From Kribbella kalugense (GTDB taxonomy: Bacteria > Actinomycetota > Actinomycetes > Propionibacteriales > Kribbellaceae), in contig NZ_SODF01000001.1 in NCBI RefSeq assembly GCF_004365875.1, positions 1,488,001 to 1,552,000 of the forward strand: a stretch of DNA of 64,000 bases, read 5' to 3'. This document shows, piece by piece, positions 50,513 to 58,698 of this stretch; position 1 is the stretch's first letter, and every line of letters begins with the position of its first letter. A program made the position numbers and the translations under genes. The notes beneath the pieces are model-generated. The model saw only the letters and a program-made list of their open reading frames with translations. It was not told where the DNA came from and did no database searches.

Positions 50513-51478
50513 GTGACGCAGACCCACGGACATGGACACGGCCACGGACACGGCCACGCCAGCGCCGACAAGATCGACTCCGCGCTCGAGGCGAGTCGGG
50601 ACGGCATGCGGTGCCTGAAGATCAGCTTCGCCGGCCTGATCGTCACCGCTGTCATCCAGACCGTCATCGTCATCTACACCGACTCGGTCGCCCTCCTCGG
50701 CGACACCCTGCACAACTACGCCGACGCCCTGACCGCCGTCCCGTTGGGGATCGCCTTCATCGTCGGCCGCCGGCTCGCCACTCGCGCGTACACCTACGGA
50801 TTCGGTCGCGCCGAAGACCTCGCCGGCGTGGTCGTCGTGATGTTGATCGCGGCATCTTCGGCGTACGCCGGTTACGAGGCGATCAGGCGATTCATCCATC
50901 CGGCCGACGTCCACCACGTCGGCGTACTCGTGATCGCCGGCGTCGTCGGCTTTCTGGGCAACGAAGTCGTCGCCCAGTACCGCATCCGCACGGGCCGCCG
51001 AATCGGCTCCGCAGCGCTCGTCGCCGACGGCCTGCACGCCCGGACGGATGGATTCACCAGCCTCGCCGTCGTCCTCAGCGCGATCGGCGCCTGGCTCGGT
51101 TTCCCGCTCGCCGATCCGATCATCGGCCTACTGATCACGGTCGCGATCCTGTTCGTACTGCGCGATGCCGCCCGCGAGGTCTACCGCCGACTCATGGACG
51201 CCGTCGACCCAGCCCTCGTCGACCAGGCCGAGCACATCATCCGATCCACACCCGGCGTACTCGACGTGTCCGACATCCAACTCCGCTGGCTCGGCCACAC
51301 CCTCCGCGCCGAAGCCCGCATCACCATCGACTCCAACACCACACTCGTCGACGCGCACCACCTCAGCCACCAGGTCGAGCACGACCTCATCCACGCGGTG
51401 CCGCACCTCACCACTGCCACGATCCACACCGAGCCGCTCCCCCAGGACGCCACCCCGGCCCGCAACCTGGTGCGATAG
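50513..51478 (+). CDS. Cation diffusion facilitator metal exporter
   Basis: 321 residues. The first 16 residues are His-Gly repeats (THGHGHGHGHGHGHAS), then six membrane helices: SVALLGDTLHNYADALTAVP and DGLHARTDGFTSLAVVLSAIG carry the two halves of the transport site (HxxxD on each helix). The C-terminal cytosolic domain (IIRSTPGVLDVSDIQLRWLGHTLRAEARI) is the dimer domain. It exports a divalent cation, likely nickel, cobalt or zinc. It is divergent from an ArsR repressor and next to the urease genes. Confidence 0.92.
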   Translation: MTQTHGHGHGHGHGHASADKIDSALEASRDGMRCLKISFAGLIVTAVIQTVIVIYTDSVALLGDTLHNYADALTAVPLGIAFIVGRRLATRAYTYGFGRAEDLAGVVVVMLIAASSAYAGYEAIRRFIHPADVHHVGVLVIAGVVGFLGNEVVAQYRIRTGRRIGSAALVADGLHARTDGFTSLAVVLSAIGAWLGFPLADPIIGLLITVAILFVLRDAAREVYRRLMDAVDPALVDQAEHIIRSTPGVLDVSDIQLRWLGHTLRAEARITIDSNTTLVDAHHLSHQVEHDLIHAVPHLTTATIHTEPLPQDATPARNLVR

Positions 51479-51556
51479 TCAACCGGGCTGGTCGGACATA
51501 GGCTGGATCGGGTTCGGCAACCGCGGCGTGGGTCACCGCTGGGAGGGCGGCGGACT

Positions 51557-54322
51557 GTGGAGGGTGCAGGCGGTCTGGAGGGGAGGCGGGTACGGGCAAC
51601 GGAGCTGCTCGGCCGCCGGCCGGAACGCGCCGTTCTCGACCGTTTACTCGCTGAGGTCCGCAGCGGAGGCAGCCGGGTGCTCGTCGTACGCGGTGAGGCC
51701 GGTGTCGGGAAGACCGCACTGCTCAACTACGCCACCGAGGCCGCGACCGATCTGCGCCTGCTGCGCACGGTCGGCGTGCAGTCCGAGATGGAGCTGGTGT
51801 TCGCGGCTCTGCATCAATTGTGTCTGCCGCTACTGGATCGGATGGAGCGGATTCCGGAACCGCAGCGGCGGGCGCTCGCGACGGTGTTCGGGCTTGCGCC
51901 CGGACCCGCTCCGGATCGGTTCATGGTCGGGCTCGCGGTGCTCAGTCTGATCTCCGATCTCGCGGCCGAGCAGCCGGTGCTGGTCGTCGTCGACGACGCG
52001 CAGTGGCTCGACACCGCGACCGCGCAGACGCTCGGGTTCGTAGCCCGCAGGATCGGGAACGAAGCGGTCGGCCTGCTGTTCGGTGCACGCGAGGTCGGCG
52101 TGGAGCTGAACGGACTCGCGGAGCTGGAAGTCGACGGGCTGCCGGACGACGAGGCACGCGCGTTGCTCGGGTCGGCCGTCGAGTTCCTGCTCGATGCTCC
52201 GATCCGGGATCGCCTCGTGGCCGAGACCGGTGGCAATCCGCTGGCGTTGCTGCAGCTGCCACGAGGGCTGACGGCGACTCAGCTGGCCGCCGGATTCGGG
52301 CTGTTCGGTGGGCAAGGTCTGCCCGGGCGGATCGAGCAGAGCTTCCTGTTGCAGGCCGACGCCCTGCCGCAGGAGACGCGGCAACTCTTGCTGGTCGCCG
52401 CGGCCGAGCCGGTGGGCGATCCGGTGCTGGTACGTCGGGCCGCCGATCAGCTCGGGATCGAGGCCGCGTTCGCGGAGATCGAGGGTCTGCTGAGCCTGGG
52501 TGAACGGGTGACGTTCCGCCATCCGCTGGTGCGATCGGCGCTCTATGGGTCGGCGTCCGCCATCGAGCGCCGCGCAGTACACCTGGCGCTGGCCGGAGCG
52601 ACGGACTCGACCACCGATCCCGATCGGCGCGCTTGGCACCTGGCGGCCGCTGCGACCGGGCCCGACGAGAGAGTTGCCGTCGAGCTGGTGCGGTCTGCGG
52701 ATCGGGCTCAGGCCCGAGGCGGGTTCGCGGCGGCCGCGGCGTGCTTGCAGCGCGCGGTCGCGCTGACCCGCGACCCGGTACGCCGTACCGAGCGCGCGCT
52801 CGCCGGTGCGCAGGCGAGTGTTCAGGCCGGCGCGTTCCGGACGGCGTGGGAGTTGCTCGCGACCGCGGAGGCGGGGCAGCTCGACGATCTCGGACGGGCG
52901 CGGATCGATCTGCTCCGCGCGGAGGCGGCGTTCGCCCAACAACGCGGCCGCGACGCGCCGGGACTGCTGCTGCGTGCCGCTCGAACCCTCGAATCGCTCG
53001 ACGCCCGCCTGGCCCGGGATACCTATCTCGACGCGTGGAGCGCTGCCCTGTTCGCGGGCCAACTTGCCGGCACCGGCCTCCGCGAGGTGTCACAAGCGGC
53101 GATGGCAGCCCCACGCCCCGCAGCGCCGGCGCAGAGTTCCGACGTGCTGCTGGATGGGTTTGCGTTGTTGTTCGCGGAGGGACGGGACCGTGGAGTGCCG
53201 TTGCTCAAGGAGGCTGCGGTCGCGTTCGGTGCTGGGGAGGCCTCGGCCGAGGAGATCCTTCGGTGGGGGTGGCTGGCGACTGCCGCGGCCGCCACCGCGT
53301 GGGACTTCGAGGCCTGTCTGGCCGCTTCCGTCCGGCAGGTGGAGACAGCGCGAGGCGCGGGCGCGCTCGCCGTACTCGCGGTCGGCGTCAACGTACTCGG
53401 CCAGGTGTACGCAATGGCGGGTGACTTCGCCGAAGCGACCTCGCTGCGGGCCGAGGCCGACGCGGTCCGCGAGGCAACCGGCACCCACATCGGGCCGTAT
53501 GGCGCGTTGGTGCTGACCGCTCTGCAAGGGCGCCCGGACGACGCGTTCGGGTTGATCGACGACACCATCACGCGGACGACGGCCGAGGGCCAGGGTACGG
53601 CGGCGCAGTACGCGCGCTGGGCGAAGTCCGTCGTACTGAACGGACTCGGCCATCATGACGAAGCGTTGCCGTGGGCAACTGCCGCCAGCGAAGACACACC
53701 GGAACTGTTCGTGTCCTCCTGGGCCCTGAGCGAGCAGATCGAAGCCGCCGCACGCAGCGGACATCCACGCGAGGCTGCCGACGCACTCGCCCGCCTGCAG
53801 GAGAAGACACGCGGCACCGCCGAACGCTGGGGGCTCGGCATCGAGGCGCGCGCCCGCGGACTGGTGCACAAGGGCGCCGCCGCCGAGAAGGCGTACCTCG
53901 AAGCGATCGAGCACCTCGACGGCACCAGACTGCGCCCGGACCTGGCCCGTGCGCACCTGCTGTACGGCGAATGGCTGCGCCGGCGAGCGCGCCGGGGCGA
54001 CGCCCGGTCCGAACTGCGCACCGCCTACGAGCTGTTCTCCGAGATCGGCATGGTCGCCTTCGCCGAGCGCGCCCGCCGGGAGTTGCAGGCGACCGGCGAG
54101 ACCGTACGCCGACGCGCATCCGGATCGACGGCCGGTGCCGAGCTGACCCCGCAGGAACGTCAGATCGCCCTTCTGGTCCGCGACGGTCTGTCGAATCCCG
54201 AAGTCGGCACCCGGCTGTTCCTCAGCCCACGCACGGTCGAATGGCACCTCCGCAAGATCTTCGACAAGCTCTCGATCAGCTCCCGACGCCAACTGCGGGA
54301 CGCGCTGCCCGAGGCCGGTTAA
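51557..54322 (+). CDS. Large ATP-binding LuxR-family regulator (LAL type)
   Basis: 921 residues. An N-terminal AAA-type NTPase has Walker A VVRGEAGVGKTALLNYA and Walker B VLVVVDDAQWLD; the middle is a long TPR-like region; the C-terminal LuxR helix-turn-helix is ELTPQERQIALLVRDGLSNPEVGTRLFLSPRTVEWHLRKIFDKLSISSRRQLR (~865-918). Such proteins activate transcription after sensing a ligand. A TAGGCT box at 51500-51505 may be the promoter. The start GTG 51557 is the only early start in frame, and ELLGR follows as in relatives. It overlaps the SDR gene by 4 nt. Confidence 0.9.
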   Translation: MEGAGGLEGRRVRATELLGRRPERAVLDRLLAEVRSGGSRVLVVRGEAGVGKTALLNYATEAATDLRLLRTVGVQSEMELVFAALHQLCLPLLDRMERIPEPQRRALATVFGLAPGPAPDRFMVGLAVLSLISDLAAEQPVLVVVDDAQWLDTATAQTLGFVARRIGNEAVGLLFGAREVGVELNGLAELEVDGLPDDEARALLGSAVEFLLDAPIRDRLVAETGGNPLALLQLPRGLTATQLAAGFGLFGGQGLPGRIEQSFLLQADALPQETRQLLLVAAAEPVGDPVLVRRAADQLGIEAAFAEIEGLLSLGERVTFRHPLVRSALYGSASAIERRAVHLALAGATDSTTDPDRRAWHLAAAATGPDERVAVELVRSADRAQARGGFAAAAACLQRAVALTRDPVRRTERALAGAQASVQAGAFRTAWELLATAEAGQLDDLGRARIDLLRAEAAFAQQRGRDAPGLLLRAARTLESLDARLARDTYLDAWSAALFAGQLAGTGLREVSQAAMAAPRPAAPAQSSDVLLDGFALLFAEGRDRGVPLLKEAAVAFGAGEASAEEILRWGWLATAAAATAWDFEACLAASVRQVETARGAGALAVLAVGVNVLGQVYAMAGDFAEATSLRAEADAVREATGTHIGPYGALVLTALQGRPDDAFGLIDDTITRTTAEGQGTAAQYARWAKSVVLNGLGHHDEALPWATAASEDTPELFVSSWALSEQIEAAARSGHPREAADALARLQEKTRGTAERWGLGIEARARGLVHKGAAAEKAYLEAIEHLDGTRLRPDLARAHLLYGEWLRRRARRGDARSELRTAYELFSEIGMVAFAERARRELQATGETVRRRASGSTAGAELTPQERQIALLVRDGLSNPEVGTRLFLSPRTVEWHLRKIFDKLSISSRRQLRDALPEAG

Positions 54323-55056
54323 CGCGACACCAATTGCTGACCCCCGTCGATGTCGTACGTCGCACCGGTCAGCGCACCGTTCGTCATCAGGTGGACGACC
54401 AGCGCAGCCACGTCGTCAGGGCCGACGACTCGCCCGATCGGCAATGTGGCACGCAACTCCGCGCGACGGTCCTCGAGCTGATCGCCCAGCAGCCGCGCCG
54501 ACAGCGGTGTGTCGACGAAGCCGGCAGCGACCGTGTTCACCCGGATCGGAGCGATCTCGACGGCCGCGTTCGCGACGATCGCGGACTGCGCAGCCGTCGC
54601 GATGGCGGCGATCATCAGTCCGACCCCCGGCCGCCGGGCGCCCGTACCGCTGATGAACGTCAGCGACCCGCCCGCGCGAACCCTCCCGATGCACAGCCGC
54701 GCGATGCGCAACGATCCGACCACGTGCTGGCTCATGAAGCGTTCCGCCTGCGCAAGATCGAGCTCCGGCAGCGGCGCGTAGAACGGACCGCTGCCGCCCA
54801 CGAGGAGGTGATCGAGCTGCTGCGGCAAGTCCGCGAAGAGCGCTTCGAGCTCGGCCGGATCATACATATCCAGTGTCACCGCGCTCTCCGCGCCGACCTC
54901 TGCGGCCGCCTTCTCGAGCCGATCGCGATCGCGCCCGGTGATGATCACCCGCGCACCCGCCGCACCGGCCTGTCGAGCAGTCTCCAACCCAATGCCCGCA
55001 CTGCCACCCATCACGACAACGACCTGCCCGGCGAGACTCTTCATTGACTCAGCCAT
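54319..55056 (-). CDS. Short-chain dehydrogenase/reductase-like protein lacking YxxxK
   Basis: 245 residues. The nucleotide-binding VVVMGGSAGIGLETARQAGAAGARVIITGR is intact, and the late VNTVAAGFVDTPLSARLL and ATYDIDGGQQL fit the family. The catalytic Ser may be in FISGTGARRP, but where YxxxK is expected the sequence is MIAAIATAAQSAIV, so both catalytic Tyr and Lys are gone. This is known in a divergent SDR subgroup, whose activity is uncertain. An AGGAGAG site precedes ATG 55056. It sits 13 nt after the MFS exporter gene in the same operon. Confidence 0.82.
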   Translation of the reverse strand: MAESMKSLAGQVVVVMGGSAGIGLETARQAGAAGARVIITGRDRDRLEKAAAEVGAESAVTLDMYDPAELEALFADLPQQLDHLLVGGSGPFYAPLPELDLAQAERFMSQHVVGSLRIARLCIGRVRAGGSLTFISGTGARRPGVGLMIAAIATAAQSAIVANAAVEIAPIRVNTVAAGFVDTPLSARLLGDQLEDRRAELRATLPIGRVVGPDDVAALVVHLMTNGALTGATYDIDGGQQLVSR

Positions 55057-55069
55057 CTGCTCTCCTAAT

Positions 55070-56539
55070 TCACGTCGATACCGGTACGGCGCAACCGTGC
55101 ACGCGAGGTGTCGCCGGGAGGTGACTGGTCGTCGGACGACCGCGCGCGACGAACACCATCGTGATCACTGCGGCGACGACGCTCAGGCCTGCCATCACGA
55201 GCATCGCCGTCTGGTACCTGTTCGCCAACGGGCCGGCGAGCTCGTCCGAGCCGCCGACGCCCAGCAGCACGGGAACGAGCGCGATCAGGACCACGCCCCC
55301 GACGCGGGACGCCGCATCATTGATCGCCGAGGCCTCACCGAGATCCGCATCATCGACAGCAGCGAGTACGCCGGCTGTCAGCGGAGCGACGGTCAGTCCG
55401 ATCCCCAGGCCCCACAACAGTGCGCCGGGCAAAATCGCCCGTACATAGCTTTCGCCAGGCTGCGCCGCGGACAGCCAAGCGAACCCGCCGGCCACGATCA
55501 GGATGCCGGCAGCCATCGGCAGGCGAGTACCGACCCGGGCAACCAGACCGCCGACGAACGGCGAGACCAGCAGGAACACGGCCGACTCCGGAATCAGCGC
55601 CGCGCCCGCCTGGGTCGCGCTGTAGCCAAGCCGCAGTTGGCACTGCAGAACAACCAGGTAGCTGGCCGCAGACAACGCCCCATAGAAGAGGACAGTCGCG
55701 GCGTTGATGGCAACGAACTGCCTGATCCGGAACAGCGCAGTACGCAACATGGGCGCCGACAGTCGTTGCTCGACCGGAATCAGCGCGGCCAGGCAGACGA
55801 CGCCGACGACAGCCGACACCACGACCGGCGCGCTGGTCCAGCCTGACGCGGATCCTGCGGTCAGTGCGTAGATCACGCCGCCCAATCCGAGCACGGCCAG
55901 CAGAGCACCGGTGAGATCGACCGACAACGGACGCCGGGGCCGGGTGACCTCCGGTACGCCGCGCAGTACCCACAACGCGGCCGCGATCAGCGGGAAGTTC
56001 AAGAGGAACACGTACCGCCAGGAGCCGTGGTCGATCAACCAGCCTCCGCCGTACGGGCCAAGCGTCGTACCAAGAGTCGACAGGCCGGCCCAGACGCCGA
56101 TCCCCTTGGCACGGTCCGCCTGCTTCAGGGTCCCGTTGAGCAACGCGAGACTGCTCGGCACAACCAGCGCCCCGCCCGCCCCTTGCACCACCCGCCCTGC
56201 GATCAATGCACCGATGTTCGGAGCCGCGGCGCAGCACAACGATGCGACGAGCATGACGATGAGCCCGGCGACGAGAATTCGGCGCCAGCCGAAGTGATCG
56301 GCCAGCGCCCCGGCCAGCAGAAGCAGCGACGCGACGGCGACGAGGTAGCCGGTCAGCACCCACTGAAGCCCACTAACACCGGTCTCCAGATCGCGGCCGA
56401 TCGCGGGGATCGCGACATTGATCATGTACGCGTCGATGAAGCCGACCATCGACGCCAGCACCGTCGCGGTGACCAGAAGAGCGCCGGCCCTCCCGCGCAG
56501 CGCGATCAACCCGGTCCCCGCCACTGCAGGCTCGCTCAT
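55070..56539 (-). CDS. MFS exporter, DHA2 (EmrB/QacA) type with 14 helices
   Basis: 489 residues. Helix 1 is ALLVTATVLASMVGFIDAYMINVAIPAIGRDL, then LQWVLTGYLVAVASLLLLAGALADHFGWRRIL; the antiporter motif C-like GPYGGGWLIDHGSWRYVFLLNFP follows. These features mark proton-driven multidrug/metabolite antiporters of DHA2. It is followed by the SDR gene, and is divergent from the flavoprotein gene 56734; repeated CCCTGG/CCAGGG elements lie in between. Confidence 0.9.
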   Translation of the reverse strand: MSEPAVAGTGLIALRGRAGALLVTATVLASMVGFIDAYMINVAIPAIGRDLETGVSGLQWVLTGYLVAVASLLLLAGALADHFGWRRILVAGLIVMLVASLCCAAAPNIGALIAGRVVQGAGGALVVPSSLALLNGTLKQADRAKGIGVWAGLSTLGTTLGPYGGGWLIDHGSWRYVFLLNFPLIAAALWVLRGVPEVTRPRRPLSVDLTGALLAVLGLGGVIYALTAGSASGWTSAPVVVSAVVGVVCLAALIPVEQRLSAPMLRTALFRIRQFVAINAATVLFYGALSAASYLVVLQCQLRLGYSATQAGAALIPESAVFLLVSPFVGGLVARVGTRLPMAAGILIVAGGFAWLSAAQPGESYVRAILPGALLWGLGIGLTVAPLTAGVLAAVDDADLGEASAINDAASRVGGVVLIALVPVLLGVGGSDELAGPLANRYQTAMLVMAGLSVVAAVITMVFVARGRPTTSHLPATPRVHGCAVPVST

Positions 56540-56617
56540 GTCGTCGGCCTTCCCGCGTTCGAGCTCAGGCTGGTGGGAGTTGGTGCATCCACGATCGCGC
56601 CCGCGGACGGTTTCCGC

Positions 56618-56653
56618 ACCCCTGGCGGTCCCTGGTCGGGTGGAACCAGGGGT
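56618..56653. promoter_or_regulatory. Nested CCCTGG/CCAGGG inverted repeats, possible operator
   Basis: ACCCCTGG (56618-56625) and CCCTGGT (56630-56636) can both pair with ACCAGGGGT (56645-56653). A further CCCTGG follows at 56657-56662. The cluster lies between the divergent MFS and flavoprotein genes. No regulator gene is adjacent. Confidence 0.4.
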
Positions 56654-56733
56654 ACTCCCTGGCCCGGGCGGTCGCTGGCCGGGGCGAGTCTGGATGCGCC
56701 GGTTCGACTGAGCGCGAGGAATGGACCTCCCTG

Positions 56734-58080
56734 ATGAGTGACTACGACGTGATCGTGCTCGGAGCCGGTGCTCCGGGTGAACACTGTGCAGCGACGCTGA
56801 CCAAGGGCGGCGCGAAGGTTGCCGTCGTCGAGCGAGAACTGCTCGGCGGCGAGTGTTCGTACTGGGCCTGCATCCCGTCGAAGACCCTGCTGCGACCCGG
56901 CGAGGCGCTGGCCGAAGCTCTCGACACGCCAGGTGCGCGGGAGGCCGTGACCGGCTCGCTCGACACGCGTGCGGCCCTGGAGTGGCGCGACTTCATGGTG
57001 TCGAACTACGACGACGCCGGCGCGGTGGCCTGGGCCAAGGGCGTCGGCATCGAGGTACTGCGCGGCCACGGCCGACTCGCGGGCGCACACACCGTGGCCG
57101 TGGACGACCGGACCTACACCGCCGAGCACATCGTGATCGCCTGCGGCGCGGATCCCGTCATTCCTCCCGTTCCGGGACTGCGCGAGGTGCCTGGTGTGTG
57201 GACGAATCGGGACGTCACCGGGCTCGTCGACGTACCGGACCGCCTGCTCGTGCTCGGCGGCGGCGCGACCGGAGTCGAGATGAGTCAAGCGCTGGCACGA
57301 ATGGGTACGGCGGTGACACTCGTCGAACGCGCCGATCATCTGCTGCCCCGTGAACCGCGAGCGGTCGGCGAGGCGGTCGCTGTCGCGCTGACCGCCGACA
57401 AGGTCGACGTACGGACCGGTATCGGCGTGGAGCGCGTTCAGCTCGACGGGGCGACGTACGTCATTGACCTCAGCGACGGGACTCAGGTCGAGAGCGACCG
57501 CGTCCTGGTCGCGACCGGCCGCCGGCCACGCGTCGACGACATCGGGCTGGAGACGGTCGGCATCGTCGCCGATCCGCATGGCATCCCGGTCGACGACAAG
57601 CTGTCGGCCGGCCCGAATCTCTGGGCGATCGGCGACGTCACCGGGCTGTGGCAGCTGACTCACGTCGGCGAGTACCAAGGCAGGGTCGCCGCGAGCAACA
57701 TCCTAGGAACTCCGCGTACTGCGGACTACCGGGCGGTGCCGCGCGTCGTCTACAGCTACCCGCAGGCGGCCTCGGTCGGCGCTGCGGACGGACCGTACGT
57801 CAGCACCGTCCAGCTGTCCGGCGTGCCGCGCACGGCGACGTACCTGCGCTCGTACGACACTCAGCCCGGCTTCCTCACGCTCGTGTCCGACGGAAAAGTG
57901 ATCATCGGCGCCTACGCAGTCGGGCCCGAGGCCGGCGAGTGGCTCCAGCAGGCGACCCTGGCGATCCGCGCCGAGGTGCCGCTTCCGGTGCTCCTCGACG
58001 TCATCCAGCCGTTCCCGACCTTCTCTGAATCCTTCCTTCAGGCTCTCCGGGACCTCGAGAGCCAGCTGGCCGTCAGATAG
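56734..58080 (+). CDS. FAD-dependent disulfide oxidoreductase (MerA/Lpd-like)
   Basis: 448 residues. FAD site VIVLGAGAPGEHCAATL, redox disulfide GGECSYWACIPSKTLLRP (C-x4-C), NAD(P) site LLVLGGGATGVEMSQALARMG, second FAD site LWAIGDVTG, and a dimer domain. The C-terminal HPTxSE of lipoamide dehydrogenase is replaced by FPTFSE, so the acid/base His is lacking, as in related MerA-like proteins. The substrate may be a thiol, quinone or metal. It precedes copper genes. There is a weak GAGGAA site 17 nt before ATG. Confidence 0.87.
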   Translation: MSDYDVIVLGAGAPGEHCAATLTKGGAKVAVVERELLGGECSYWACIPSKTLLRPGEALAEALDTPGAREAVTGSLDTRAALEWRDFMVSNYDDAGAVAWAKGVGIEVLRGHGRLAGAHTVAVDDRTYTAEHIVIACGADPVIPPVPGLREVPGVWTNRDVTGLVDVPDRLLVLGGGATGVEMSQALARMGTAVTLVERADHLLPREPRAVGEAVAVALTADKVDVRTGIGVERVQLDGATYVIDLSDGTQVESDRVLVATGRRPRVDDIGLETVGIVADPHGIPVDDKLSAGPNLWAIGDVTGLWQLTHVGEYQGRVAASNILGTPRTADYRAVPRVVYSYPQAASVGAADGPYVSTVQLSGVPRTATYLRSYDTQPGFLTLVSDGKVIIGAYAVGPEAGEWLQQATLAIRAEVPLPVLLDVIQPFPTFSESFLQALRDLESQLAVR

Positions 58081-58588
58081 CCGGGGTCATGAGGGCCAGC
58101 ATGGTCGCCATGCCTGCGCACGAGGCGGCGTGGCAACTGCAGAGCACTCGATGGCCGGCGGCTCGAGCAGCATGGGTCAGCCACCAGCCCGCGGTGATGG
58201 CGAGAAGTCCGACGGCTGCCCAGCTGAGCAGGGTGGTCCAGGCGTCGCCTGACATCAGGAGCGGCATGGCGACCAGCATCCACACCATGCCCAGGCTCAT
58301 CGCCGCGTGAGCCATCGCGCCCGCTCGCTCGGGCACGGTGTCGGAGCCGGACAGGTGGCGGAAGAAGACGACCGCCAGGCCGCCGAAGACCGCGATCTGC
58401 GCCCATTTGCCGGTCGATGCCATCGGCCACCACAGCATCACGAGCATGGCCGGGCTCATCAGGACATGGCTCACGTCGACGACGGTCTCGTGGCCTTGCG
58501 ACCGCCTCGCAGCCAACCGCCAGACGCAGTACAACCCGGTCGCGGCGAAGACCACGGTCAGGACGACCGTCCAGGCTCCAGTCAGCAC
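58073..58588 (-). CDS. DUF5134 membrane protein, Met/His/Cys-rich
   Basis: 171 residues, about five membrane helices. The protein is rich in Met and His (DVSHVLMSPAMLVMLWWPMAS, FFRHLSG, AHAAMSLGMVWMLVAMPLLMSG) and ends with RVLCSCHAASCAGMATMLALM. This matches DUF5134, common near copper genes in actinobacteria. The C-x-C-H cluster and Met residues could bind Cu(I) (inference). It starts at GTG 58588 and is convergent with the flavoprotein gene (8-nt overlap). Confidence 0.75.
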   Translation of the reverse strand: MLTGAWTVVLTVVFAATGLYCVWRLAARRSQGHETVVDVSHVLMSPAMLVMLWWPMASTGKWAQIAVFGGLAVVFFRHLSGSDTVPERAGAMAHAAMSLGMVWMLVAMPLLMSGDAWTTLLSWAAVGLLAITAGWWLTHAARAAGHRVLCSCHAASCAGMATMLALMTPAI

Positions 58589-58698
58589 GATCCTCTAACT
58601 CCAGCAACACGCCAGAAGTTCCACGGCCGGGAACTGTTCCGGACAGTCCTTCGTAGTCACTGATTGGGGGTTATGGCAACCAATCGATCAGGAGTGAC

